Source: Parabacteroides goldsteinii (GTDB lineage: Bacteria; Bacteroidota; Bacteroidia; Bacteroidales; Tannerellaceae). Taken from it: a DNA stretch of 64,000 nt. A model generated the notes under the pieces. That model was not told where the DNA came from and made no database searches. It saw only the letters and a list, made by a program, of their open reading frames with translations. The stretch is taken from NCBI RefSeq assembly GCF_015550595.1, contig NZ_JADNBB010000008.1, positions 124,001 to 188,000 on the forward strand, read 5' to 3'. A program made the position numbers and the translations under genes. Positions 1 through 9,500 of this stretch are shown here, piece by piece; the first letter of the stretch is position 1; the number at the start of each line of letters is the position of its first letter.

Positions 1-2
1 AC

Positions 3-353
3 CTGGTGAACGGACAGGTATTGAACGAGATCAAGGTGAACGGTGAAAGCGAAGACAGTTATTCCGACCTCTCGTCTGTCCCGACCGAAGAGTTACAGAA
101 GGTATTGAATAATGCCGGAGCCGATTATCTGCTGGTCTTGAACCAACATTACCTGAAATGGCAGGAACAACCTCTCCGTACCTTGTTCCATATAGTAAGC
201 TATACCTTATTCGATAAAGACAAGAAGGAAATATACCGCGGAAATAATTACTTCACCTGCATGAACCTGGAGAATCCGGACAAGGTGCGTAAGATCAGCC
301 GTAAAAGTACGTCGAAGATAGCCTCTTCGATAATCAAGACCCTGGAAGACTGA
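3..353 (+). CDS. C-terminal part of an unknown protein (cut by window edge)
   Basis: The reading frame is open to the left edge, so the true start lies outside the window. About 116 residues are visible. They are soluble-looking and mixed alpha/beta, with a lysine- and serine-rich end, and show no membrane segment or motif that I recognise. The gene ends 68 bases before an Oar-like TonB receptor gene on the same strand, and a TAnnTTTG box lies between them, so the receptor probably has its own promoter. I cannot assign a function. Confidence 0.6.
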   Translation: MVNGQVLNEIKVNGESEDSYSDLSSVPTEELQKVLNNAGADYLLVLNQHYLKWQEQPLRTLFHIVSYTLFDKDKKEIYRGNNYFTCMNLENPDKVRKISRKSTSKIASSIIKTLED

Positions 354-370
354 AACCAATACCGCAGCTC

Positions 371-378
371 TACTTTTG
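371..378 (+). promoter_or_regulatory. Probable -7 element of the Oar-like receptor gene
   Basis: TACTTTTG fits the Bacteroidetes -7 consensus TAnnTTTG and lies 43 bases before the ATG at 422. I see no TTG at the expected -33 distance, so this is half a promoter only. Confidence 0.45.
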
Positions 379-421
379 CGGCATCAAACTATATGGAAAC
401 AAATTAAAAGAACAATTACTT

Positions 422-3400
422 ATGAAGTTATTTACTAAGTTAGTTGCATTACTGGTATTATTTTGTTGTTTTTCCGGTGCAGTGAATGCACAGGGGAGTA
501 CTCAGGCCATTATTACCGGAACGGTGGTTGATGAGTTTGGCGAAACAATTATCGGTGCTACCATTCAGGTGAAAAATGAGTCGACCGGCTTTTTCACCGG
601 TTCTATGACGAATGAGAAAGGGGAATATATCATCAAGCAGTTGCCGCTCGGATCGCCTTATACGGTGACTGCCTCTTTTATCGGTTATGGCGAACAGAAG
701 AAAACCGGTTATTCGCTGAACCAGGGCGATATGCTTCGCGTGGACTTTAAGATGCAGGAGGCATCGATCGAGATCGAAGCGGTCGAAATAGTGGCCAACT
801 CATTAAAGAATACGGTACCGAAGATCGGTGCAGCTACTTCCGTTACGGCAAAAGATATTGCCAAGCTGCCGGTGAACGGGCGTAACTTTACCTCGTTGGT
901 TGACCTTTCCCCGCTGAGTACGGGAAGCAGCCTCTCCGGCCAGTTAGCTTCTTCCACTAATTTCACGATCGACGGTATGTCGGCAAAGAATCCGACTTCG
1001 GGCGGAACGACGAACCGTAATGGCGGACCTTATGCTATCTCAATGGAAGCAGTCCGTGAGTTTGAAGTAGTAACCAATCAATATGATGTAACTTACGGAC
1101 GCAGTGGAGGTGGTGCCGTCAGTACGGTGACCAAATCGGGAACGAACACCCTGACCGGAAGTGCCTTTGTGTACGGACGTGCCGACTGGCTTTCAAGCCC
1201 TTATGATATCCGCGGAAATGACCGTGATGCCAGCTTCTCTACCTATCAGTATGGTGCTACGTTGGGTGGTCCGATCATTAAGAACCGTGCCCATTTCTTC
1301 CTGGCCTGGGACCATCAGGCCGATTCCCGCCCGTTGCAGATTGCCGATATCAAAAGTGCTGCCGATGAAAAGCGTTACAACGTGACGCAATCGACGTTGG
1401 ATCAGTATCTGGAAATCGCCCGTAATAAATATGGAGTAGCCAACTCGCCCCAATTCGGCTCTTTCGATAAGAAGCAGGCTACCGATGCCGTATTCGCCCG
1501 TATCGACTGGCAGTTGAATGCAACCAACTTATTGACCATCCGCGACAACTATGTGAACGACCGTAACAAACAGGCATTGGGTGATAACAGTTCTATCAAC
1601 CTGTATGAAGTATATGGTGATGTACATTCTATCGATAACAGTATCCTGGCTACTTTGCGTTCCGTACTGGGACCGCGTATCACCAACGAGTTGAAGTTAC
1701 AGCATCTATACACTTCGGAAGAGAGTACGCCGAATAAGCAATTGCCTTCCGCAAATATCCCCCGTGCCATCGTGGAGCGGGTACAGTCGACGGTAGACAA
1801 CAAGGATGTTTATACGACTATCCAGCTGGGCGGACAGCGTTATTCACCGGAGAACTTCTATAATAATGTATTGCACCTGGTAGATAACTTATACTATACC
1901 ACCAATAAGATCAACTTCACATTCGGTGCCGATCTGATGTACACCAATATGGACTCCCGTTATGGCAGTGAAGCAAACGGTCGCTTTTATTTCACCGGAA
2001 TGGATAATTTCAATGACCTGAAACCTTATCGTTATGTACGTGAGGTATATCTCGACCCCGACCAGCGTGTAAAACAGAATATCCTGAATACCGGAGTGTA
2101 TGGCCAGTTGCAGACGAAGCTCTTCCCCGGATTTGAAATGACGGCGGGACTTCGTATCGATAACGCCAATTACTTCAATAAAGGAAATTTCAACCAGACC
2201 GTGTATGATGAATTAAGTCTGCGTACGGACAATGGCCTGACTACTTTCCAGGTTCAGCCCCGTTTGCAATTCACCTGGGATGTAAACGAAAAGCATACCG
2301 ATATTATCCGCCTCGGTGGTGGTATCTTCGCTTCGGATATCAATAACTATGCGATGATCAATAATATGGTATTCGATGGAACCAAAGTGCTGTCGGTCGA
2401 TCTGACCGGTGATCTGGTTCCGACTCCCGATTTCGAATCTTATCGCAAAGACCCGTCTACGGCTCCCGGTGCCGACCTGTTTAATAATCCGAATATTCCC
2501 AAGTTAGCCACTATCAATATGAACGGGGCTGATGCGAAAGTTCCGGTTGTCTATAAAGCAAACTTTTCTTACACCCACTTCTTTACGGATCGCCTGAAAA
2601 TGGGAGTAAGCGGTTTCATGACTCTGGGGCGTAATAATTATATGTACGTAGACCGGAATATGGCAGACGAACCGTTTTTCCGCCTGGCTGCCGAAGGAAA
2701 CCGTGGCGTATATGTTCCTGCCGAAAGTATCAACCCGACAAACGGTGCGGCCGACTGGACGCAGGGACGTAAGACGGATAAGATAGGCCGTGTACTTGAA
2801 CTGAACAGTGAAGGAAAGGTGAACCAGTTCGCATTCGTTGTCGACGGTACCTGGCGTTATCTGAATGACGGGGAGATCGCTTTCAGTTATACATGGAATG
2901 ATACCAGAGACAATACTTCATATAATGGTAACGTGGCTAACTCGGCAACCCTATCTAAGATGGTTGTCGACGATCCCCGCGACCTGAGCAGAATGAGTTA
3001 TTCGGATAATCAGTTTCGTCATAAAGTTGTATTTTATGGTACGGCACCTACTTTCTGGGGAGTAAGCGTCGGTCTGCGTTTCTCCGGACTGGGAGGAACA
3101 CGTTATTCACTGGCTGTGAACGGGAATGTGAATGGCGACTTTGTCTCTTCCAACGACCTGGCTTACATCTATGATCCGAACGATGCTGCAACTCCTCAAT
3201 ATCTGCGTGAAGGTATCCAGTCTATACTCGATAACCCGGATGTGGAAGAAAGTACCAAAAAGTATATCCGTAAAAGTTTCGGTAAAGTAGCTGAGCGCAA
3301 CGGTGGCGTAAACGGTTTCTACGGAACGTTCGACCTGCGTATCGCAAAGAAATTCAAGATTTATAAGACACAAAATATCGAATTGTCTGTCGATATCTTT

Positions 3401-3589
3401 AACGTAGCCAACCTGTTCAGTAAGAATTGGGGTTCCGGGCATAACTTAGGTAAACAAAATATTTATTCGATCAAAAGCTTTGATTCCGAACAAAAGCAGT
3501 ATGTTTACAATGTAAATGCAAATACCGGTGTTTCTAATCTGAATGGTAATCCTTATCAGGTACAGATTGGTCTTCGTTACGGATTTTAA
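422..3589 (+). CDS. TonB-dependent receptor, Oar-like, with carboxypeptidase-regulatory domain
   Basis: This is a 1055-residue outer-membrane protein. It has a signal peptide (residues 1-23, ending VNAQ), a carboxypeptidase-regulatory-like beta domain at about 30-110 and a plug domain at about 125-240 containing VNGRNFTSL. A long beta-barrel follows and ends in an aromatic residue (RYGF), as usual for BamA-inserted barrels. The N-terminal layout is that of Oar-like receptors rather than SusC, and there is no SusD next to it. Receptors of this class import large substrates using TonB energy, but the substrate cannot be read from the sequence. A secreted glycerophosphodiesterase gene follows after 18 bases, so the two are probably co-transcribed, hinting at phosphodiester or lipid head-group scavenging (inference). 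Confidence 0.9.
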   Translation: MKLFTKLVALLVLFCCFSGAVNAQGSTQAIITGTVVDEFGETIIGATIQVKNESTGFFTGSMTNEKGEYIIKQLPLGSPYTVTASFIGYGEQKKTGYSLNQGDMLRVDFKMQEASIEIEAVEIVANSLKNTVPKIGAATSVTAKDIAKLPVNGRNFTSLVDLSPLSTGSSLSGQLASSTNFTIDGMSAKNPTSGGTTNRNGGPYAISMEAVREFEVVTNQYDVTYGRSGGGAVSTVTKSGTNTLTGSAFVYGRADWLSSPYDIRGNDRDASFSTYQYGATLGGPIIKNRAHFFLAWDHQADSRPLQIADIKSAADEKRYNVTQSTLDQYLEIARNKYGVANSPQFGSFDKKQATDAVFARIDWQLNATNLLTIRDNYVNDRNKQALGDNSSINLYEVYGDVHSIDNSILATLRSVLGPRITNELKLQHLYTSEESTPNKQLPSANIPRAIVERVQSTVDNKDVYTTIQLGGQRYSPENFYNNVLHLVDNLYYTTNKINFTFGADLMYTNMDSRYGSEANGRFYFTGMDNFNDLKPYRYVREVYLDPDQRVKQNILNTGVYGQLQTKLFPGFEMTAGLRIDNANYFNKGNFNQTVYDELSLRTDNGLTTFQVQPRLQFTWDVNEKHTDIIRLGGGIFASDINNYAMINNMVFDGTKVLSVDLTGDLVPTPDFESYRKDPSTAPGADLFNNPNIPKLATINMNGADAKVPVVYKANFSYTHFFTDRLKMGVSGFMTLGRNNYMYVDRNMADEPFFRLAAEGNRGVYVPAESINPTNGAADWTQGRKTDKIGRVLELNSEGKVNQFAFVVDGTWRYLNDGEIAFSYTWNDTRDNTSYNGNVANSATLSKMVVDDPRDLSRMSYSDNQFRHKVVFYGTAPTFWGVSVGLRFSGLGGTRYSLAVNGNVNGDFVSSNDLAYIYDPNDAATPQYLREGIQSILDNPDVEESTKKYIRKSFGKVAERNGGVNGFYGTFDLRIAKKFKIYKTQNIELSVDIFNVANLFSKNWGSGHNLGKQNIYSIKSFDSEQKQYVYNVNANTGVSNLNGNPYQVQIGLRYGF

Positions 3590-3607
3590 TACATAAAAGA
3601 TAAAACA

Positions 3608-4375
3608 ATGAAGAAAAGAGTAATCTTATCGATGCTGCTTACCGCTTTTCTTTGCGGAAGCAGCGCTTTTTCCCAGACGAAAGTAATCGCCCATCGCGGC
3701 TATTGGGACTGTGAAGGTTCTGCGCAAAATTCTATCACGGCGTTGAATAAGGCACACGAAGTAGGTGCTTATGGTTCGGAGTTCGATGTTTCGATCACAG
3801 CAGACGGCATACCTGTTGTCAACCATGACGACAGCATCCAGGGATTCTGTATCGAAACCTCTCTGTATGAAGAGATAAAAGATCTGAAACTGAAGAACGG
3901 GGAAACACTTCCCACCCTGGAAGACTACCTGAAACAAGGCAAGCAGAATAAAGGTACGCAACTGATCCTTGAAATAAAGCCTCACAAAAGAGTTGTCAAT
4001 GAAGACCGGGCGGTAACGGCTATCCTGGCCCTGGTACAAAAATATCAACTGGAAGACCAGGTGGAATATATCTCTTTCAGCATGAATATCTGTAAGGAGT
4101 TGATCCGTCGTGCTCCGGCTGCACAGGTGGCTTACCTGCGTGGTGAGGTTTCGCCGGCCGATCTGAAAGTTTTAGGATTTACCGGTCTGGATTATCATTA
4201 TAAGGTATTCGAGAAAAATCCCGGATGGATTCAGGAGGCAAAAAATGCCGGGTTGACCGTCAATGTCTGGACTGTGGATGATCCGGTGGTGATGCAGTCG
4301 ATGATCGAACAAAATGTAGATTTCATTACGACCGACAAACCGGAACAATTGAAGGAAATAGTAAAGAAAAACTGA
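3608..4375 (+). CDS. Secreted glycerophosphodiester phosphodiesterase family protein
   Basis: A 255-residue protein with a signal peptide (residues 1-22) and a GDPD-family TIM barrel. The family hallmarks are present: AHRG at about residues 28-31, EFDV at about 59-62 and NHDD shortly after, which supply the metal and catalytic residues. The motif WTVDDP near the C-terminus is also typical. Family members hydrolyse glycerophosphodiesters to glycerol-3-phosphate and an alcohol. The signal peptide places it in the periplasm or outside. It lies 18 bases after the TonB receptor gene, so they are probably one transcript. It is full length for the family. Confidence 0.9.
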   Translation: MKKRVILSMLLTAFLCGSSAFSQTKVIAHRGYWDCEGSAQNSITALNKAHEVGAYGSEFDVSITADGIPVVNHDDSIQGFCIETSLYEEIKDLKLKNGETLPTLEDYLKQGKQNKGTQLILEIKPHKRVVNEDRAVTAILALVQKYQLEDQVEYISFSMNICKELIRRAPAAQVAYLRGEVSPADLKVLGFTGLDYHYKVFEKNPGWIQEAKNAGLTVNVWTVDDPVVMQSMIEQNVDFITTDKPEQLKEIVKKN

Positions 4376-4481
4376 TAGTATTAGATCATACACATAAAGA
4401 TCGAACAAATAGCTTTCACCTTTCACGGCTTCCAAATGCTTGTATATCATGAAGTTGTTGTGAAACGTACTCTTTCGTAGA

Positions 4482-4523
4482 AAAAGCCTTGCGGTTTTCG
4501 CCCGGAAACCGTAAGGCTTTTTT
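4482..4523 (+). terminator. Intrinsic terminator, possibly bidirectional
   Basis: A GC-rich stem with arms near 4483-4497 and 4506-4520 (AAGCCTTGCGGTTT against AAACCGTAAGGCTT) is followed by a run of Ts on the + strand. The mirror sequence also gives five Ts on the - strand. It is about 107 bases after the glycerophosphodiesterase stop. Confidence 0.8.
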
Positions 4524-4631
4524 CAAATAGCTGCCGGCCTTTTGGGAAATGGCTGCCTACCTATTTTTTATGGCTGCCTGTCCGTTGATGTACGGGTAGA
4601 TATCGCTCAAAAAGATAGGTGTTTTGTCTTT

Positions 4632-4689
4632 AAAAGTCATGTCTTTTGAATACAAAAGTCCGGTCTTAACATTTCAAAAGTCCGGTCTT
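4632..4689. repeat. Three short direct repeats at 22-base spacing
   Basis: AAAAGTCATGTCTT at 4632 is followed by two identical copies of AAAAGTCCGGTCTT at 4654 and 4676. The spacing is exactly 22 bases, about two helical turns. The units are close to palindromic around CCGG. Three copies are too few and too short for a CRISPR array. Confidence 0.7.
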
Positions 4690-4783
4690 TTTTACCTTCA
4701 CTTTGTAAATGTGAAACCAGACGTTTCACCATAAGGTGTTGTTCCTTTGGGTGTTATTCGAATGTGAAAGGTGAAGGCTGTTA

Positions 4784-5332
4784 TTAAATAGAAAGGAACA
4801 GATGCAGGAAATAGATGTTTTTCTTCAGATATTTCAATGCATCGTTGATATGCCGTTCAACGGTTTTCGGTGTGATATTTAACTTTTCGGCAATCTCTTT
4901 ATAGCTTAGATGTTCGTACCGGCTCATACAGAATATTTCCTTTTGGCGGGGAGTCAGTTCGTTTACCAGCCGGTCGATATATACTTTCAAATCTTTGGCA
5001 TGCAACTCTTCTTCTATATCATAGGCTTTGTCGTAGGCTGCCAGGATCGAGATATGGTAAAATGACTCGTTGAAGTTTTTCCGGGTATTATCAAAGACCA
5101 TGTTGCGGGTAATGATAAATAATAAACCTTCCAGATTCTCGTTTTCATTTACGTAGCTGCGAATATCCCACAACTTAATAAAGACCTCCTGCACTACCTC
5201 TTCTGCAGAAGAATTATTTGTAAAATAAAGACTGCAGAATTTATACACTTTATTGCAATACCTATGGTACAAGGAGGTAAATGCCTCTTCGTCCCCATTT
5301 TTTAGTGCAATTATCAGTGCTTTATCTTCCAA
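4784..5332 (-). CDS. ECF-family RNA polymerase sigma factor
   Basis: An ECF sigma-70 factor. The sigma region 2 segment (AEEVVQEVFIKLW, after HRYCNKVYKF) and the sigma region 4 helix-turn-helix (LTPRQKEIF, SYKEIAEKL, TPKTVERHI) are both clear. The frame is open to 5383, but a perfect promoter at 5361-5390 puts transcription start near 5355. The first usable start is then the TTG at 5332 (LEDKALIIALKNGDEEAF), giving 182 residues. This start is inference. Such factors are normally held by a FecR anti-sigma and released by a signal from an STN-containing receptor. Both partners are present here, but unusually the FecR gene is divergent rather than downstream. Confidence 0.85.
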   Translation of the reverse strand: MEDKALIIALKNGDEEAFTSLYHRYCNKVYKFCSLYFTNNSSAEEVVQEVFIKLWDIRSYVNENENLEGLLFIITRNMVFDNTRKNFNESFYHISILAAYDKAYDIEEELHAKDLKVYIDRLVNELTPRQKEIFCMSRYEHLSYKEIAEKLNITPKTVERHINDALKYLKKNIYFLHLFLSI

Positions 5333-5360
5333 TATATCTTCGTTTAGTACATGTTGATTG

Positions 5361-5390
5361 CAAATATATAAAAGAATTAACAATAATCAA
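5361..5390 (-). promoter_or_regulatory. Promoter of the ECF sigma gene
   Basis: Read on the - strand: TTG at 5390-5388, a 19-base spacer, then TATATTTG at 5368-5361. This matches the Bacteroidetes housekeeping consensus. The predicted start near 5355 excludes the TTG codon at 5383 as the translation start. Confidence 0.75.
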
Positions 5391-5509
5391 GTATCGTTTT
5401 TTAAACGAATGCTCCGGAAAGAATATGAAAAAAAGATCGAATTCTTCTGGGGGATAGGGAAAGAATCGGAGTATTTATAATGTAGAATCGCTTAAAAAGA
5501 GAATTACGA

Positions 5510-6478
5510 ATGATGAATGAAGAGGAAATATTAAAGAAAGTTCTGTCCGGGCGCATGACCGGGGAGGAGAGAAAGAACGTTTCCGAACAAGATATAGTAG
5601 TGCGCCATCTTAAAAGCCAATGGGACGATAGCCAAAATGATTCAGTCCTTGATTCGAAGGCTAAAGACCGCGTATTAGATCGTATCACGAAAAAGATACA
5701 CGGGCATAAATCGTTTACCGAACGTTGGGGACGATATGGTATTGCCGCTTCACTGGCATTACTTCTTTCTGTGGGGTACTGGTTGGCCGGACCGAATGAA
5801 CCTGATTCGCAGATCGTGTATGTGGTGAATGCCGGACGTCAGTCGATGGAGTCGTTTTATTTACCCGACGGTACTCATGTTTCATTGAATGCCGGGAGTA
5901 AGTTGACTTATCCGGAGCATTTCTCAGGGAAAAACAGAGAAATATATCTTTCGGGGCAGGCTTTCTTTAAAGTACATCACGATACGGAACATCCTTTTAT
6001 CGTGAAAACAAAAAGTATGGATATAAAAGCGCTGGGAACTTCTTTTGAAGTGTTCAGTGTCGACTCGACTTCTTATACTGAGATGATCCTTTCGGATGGA
6101 GCTGTGGAAGTGAGTACCAAGAGAACCGAAGGAGAAGGGGATGTCTATCTGGTTTTCCCGGACGAGAAGCTGGCTTACGAACTGAATGGAAAAGCAGAGA
6201 TCGAGAAAGTAAATGCCAGCCAGTATTCTGCCTGGTACCGTGGGGGAAAGCCCAGCTTTAAAAATGAAAAGCTGGCGATGCTCCTTCCCCGTCTGGAAAG
6301 CTGGTACGGCATCCATATCGAATGTCCGGATGAACTGGCTGACAAATATAGTTTTACCTTCTCCATACATAATGAATCAATCGAACTTTTATTGAATATT
6401 ATATCCAACAGTTCCCCGGTATCTTACCACAGACGAGGAGACGGATTTGTATTGTATGAAAAAGAGAAGAAAAGATAA
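5510..6478 (+). CDS. FecR-family anti-sigma factor
   Basis: A 322-residue inner-membrane regulator. The N-terminal cytoplasmic part (about 1-80) should bind the sigma factor. One membrane segment lies at about 83-100 (YGIAASLALLLSVGYWLAG), followed by the periplasmic FecR domain with LPDGTHVSLNAGSKLTYP and GQAFFKVHHDTEHPFIVKT. A C-terminal domain (about 240-320) resembles the part that contacts the STN domain of the receptor. It is divergent from the ECF sigma gene and lies 117 bases before the SusC start. The likely role is to pass the glycan signal from SusC to the sigma factor. Two ATG codons (5510, 5513) are equally possible starts. Confidence 0.92.
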   Translation: MMNEEEILKKVLSGRMTGEERKNVSEQDIVVRHLKSQWDDSQNDSVLDSKAKDRVLDRITKKIHGHKSFTERWGRYGIAASLALLLSVGYWLAGPNEPDSQIVYVVNAGRQSMESFYLPDGTHVSLNAGSKLTYPEHFSGKNREIYLSGQAFFKVHHDTEHPFIVKTKSMDIKALGTSFEVFSVDSTSYTEMILSDGAVEVSTKRTEGEGDVYLVFPDEKLAYELNGKAEIEKVNASQYSAWYRGGKPSFKNEKLAMLLPRLESWYGIHIECPDELADKYSFTFSIHNESIELLLNIISNSSPVSYHRRGDGFVLYEKEKKR

Positions 6479-6595
6479 TGTTAAACTTAAATCAAATACA
6501 AAATGAAAAAGGGATAGACGTAATCATGGATGCCGGAAATAGACTCCGGTAAAGAGAAAAAGGAAAAACACATTAAAATTTATCTGAATATTAAT

Positions 6596-9500
6596 ATGAA
6601 TAAACGAGTAGTTTTGTTGAGAGATGTGTTCTGTAAACCGTTTAAAAAGCAGATCACACAATTATTTCTGATAGGCGCGATAGGGCTGATCCCTGTCTCG
6701 GCTTTCGCCCAGGCTTATCAGGTTACCATGAAAAAGAGTAATGCGCCTTTGTCGTCTGTTATCGCAGAACTGGAAAAGGATAGCGGTTATACCTTTTTTT
6801 ATAATGACGATCAGATCAACCTGAACAAGAAGGTTTCTATCGATGTGACAGGTGCTTCTTTAGAGACGGTATTGAATCAGTTGTTTAAGAATACGGATTA
6901 TTCTTACCGGATTGTAAATAACCAGATTGTGATCTCGAAAACATCCGGATCTTCAAGGAATACAATGGGAGGGAATACGTCCCAGCAACAGAAAAGTGTA
7001 ACTGTTAAAGGTATTGTAAAAGATGCTCATGGAGAACCGGTGATAGGTGCCAGCGTGGTAGAGGCCGGAACAACAAACGGTACGGTTACCGATTTTGACG
7101 GTAATTTTGTCCTGACATTGTCAGGAAGAGATAAGCACGTGCTTATCTCTTATATAGGGTATGCGACGAAGAAAATAACCTTGAAAGAAGGACAGACTTC
7201 CCTGAATGTGATATTGGAAGAAGACTCTGAACTTCTGGATGAAGTAGTGGTGGTCGGTTATGGTACCCAGAAGAAGGTAAACCTGACAGGGGCGGTTGCT
7301 GCTATCAGTTCAGAAGATATCAAAGATCGCGTACAGACAAATGTACTGGCAGCTGTTCAGGGTACTGTACCCGGTGTAACCGTTATATCCCGTCCGGGGC
7401 AAACTCCTTCCATTAACTTCCGTGGACGAGGAAACCTGGGAACATCTTCTCCTTTATATGTGATCGACGGGGCTATTGCTGATGCCGATCTGTTTTCGAA
7501 TCTCGATCCGAACAGTATAGAATCGATCTCTTTCCTGAAAGATGCCGCTTCTTCTGCTATCTACGGTTCACGTGCCGCTTATGGTGTTGTATTGGTAACG
7601 ACCAAGACTGGTAAGAAAGAGAAAATGAATGTTTCTTACAGTGGTTATGTGGGATTGAAGATGCCGACTTATCTGCCGGATGTGCTCGACTCATGGGATT
7701 ATGCAGAGTTGCTGAATGAAGCTTTCTATAACCGTGATGCGGCAAACGGTAAAAATGCTGCTTATTCGAACGATGAGATTGCTTGGTTCAAGGATGGTTC
7801 AAGACCTGATTACTACCCGAATACGAAATGGGCAGATCTGGTACTGGACAATCCGGTGGTAACAACGCAACATTCGTTAAACTTTAGCGGTGGTAGCGAC
7901 AAAGTTCGTTTCTTCTCCGGCCTGGGTTATCTGTATGACGATAAATTCATGCCCGGACAGAGCTCTCAACGCTATAATCTGGATGCCAATGTGGCTGCCG
8001 ATGTAACGAAATGGCTGACATTGAAGACCGGTGTGAAGTTTATCCGCAGCACGAATAAAACAGAGCATGGTGTCGCTTCTATCGGTAATTTCCTGATGGT
8101 TCCTTCTACGATGGTTGCACAACAGTCCAACGGGGAATGGGGATCTATTGCCGGCGGTAAATCTGCAACGCAATCGTTCATGAATGGTAACCCGCTGCGT
8201 GCCTTGAGTAAGAACAACTGGTCGAACGGTAAGACTGACAACACAATGATCGACCTCGGTTTTGACCTGAAGCCGATCGAAGGGTTGGTTATTTCCGGAC
8301 AGGGTGCATTCAAAAGCTGGGAGTCGAAATCGAAGAATTATACAGCCTTACAGGAAAATGTGAAGAACTTTGAGACCGGTGCCGAAATCCCGGGAACCGG
8401 AGTATATACAAATGAAATGAATATGCTCTGGCAGAGTGAGAACCGCCAGATGTATACGTTGACTGCCCGTTACGATTGGACGAACAAAGTACATAGTATA
8501 GGGGTTTTGGCCGGTACTTCTTACGAACATTATAATTACGAACGCCTTTATTCAAAATATAAGAATTTTGTAACAGACGACCTGAAAGATATCACAACAG
8601 GTTCGGAAGTAAGTAAAGATCAGCCGGATGTAAACTCTTACGGCGATCCGTTGCGCGAATATAAGATACTTTCTTATTTCGGTCGTTTGAATTATAGCTT
8701 TAATGACCGCTATCTGTTTGAAGCGAATCTGCGTGCGGATGCTTCTTCCCGTTTCTATAAAAATAATCGTTGGGGTATCTTTCCTTCATTCTCTGCGGGA
8801 TGGCGTATCAATCAGGAAAGTTTCATGAGCGATGTGAAATGGGTCGATAATTTGAAGGTACGTGCATCGTGGGGAACATTGGGTAATATTAATAATGTGG
8901 GAAACTACGATTATTTCCAACTGTATAACAATGGTGCGGATTATAACTTTGATAACGAAGCTATAAAAGGTGTACTGGAATCGAAACCGGCAAATGAAAA
9001 GCTGGGTTGGGAAACAGTTGCACTGACCGATATCGGAGTAGACTTTGATATATTCAATGGTTTATTCAGTGTAACAGCCGATTATTACATTAAAAATACC
9101 AGCGATATCCTTTTGAGCTATAACGTTCCTCTGGAAACAGGTATTGCATCTAATCCGTCACAGAATATAGCCAAAGTGCGCAACCGTGGTTTTGAACTGG
9201 CTTTGACTCATCGTAAAACATTAGGAGAGTTCTCTTATCAGGTAAGTGCAAATATTGCTACTAATAATAATGAGATTATGGATATGGGTGAGTCGGACGA
9301 TATTATTAATAATGGTGGCGATAAGATCCGTTATATCCTGCGTAAAGGTGAATCGATCGGTTCATTCTATGGCTTGAAAACAGATGGACTGTATACCCAG
9401 GAAGAAATCGATGCCGGACATTATTATACGTACGGACGTACTCCGAGAGCCGGTGATATCAAATATGTTCCGCAGCGTGAAGGCCTGGAATGGGGTAGCG

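Larger units (their letters stand above)
4376..4783. other. Intergenic region between convergent genes
   Basis: This 408-base stretch separates the glycerophosphodiesterase gene from the oppositely oriented ECF sigma gene. It holds a strong terminator (4482-4523), three 22-base-spaced repeats (4632-4689) and a small palindrome of the form GTGAAAC-N5-GTTTCAC near 4711-4729. I see no credible coding sequence. Confidence 0.7.

Noticed and set aside
4632-4689. Possible CRISPR array (short repeats at constant spacing)
   Set aside because: Only three units of 14 bases with 8-base gaps, one of them degenerate, and no cas genes in the window. The same holds for 50932-50993.
6530-6595. Longer SusC start at 6530
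   Set aside because: The added 22 residues are charged and would bury the signal sequence. The ATG at 6596 directly precedes it.
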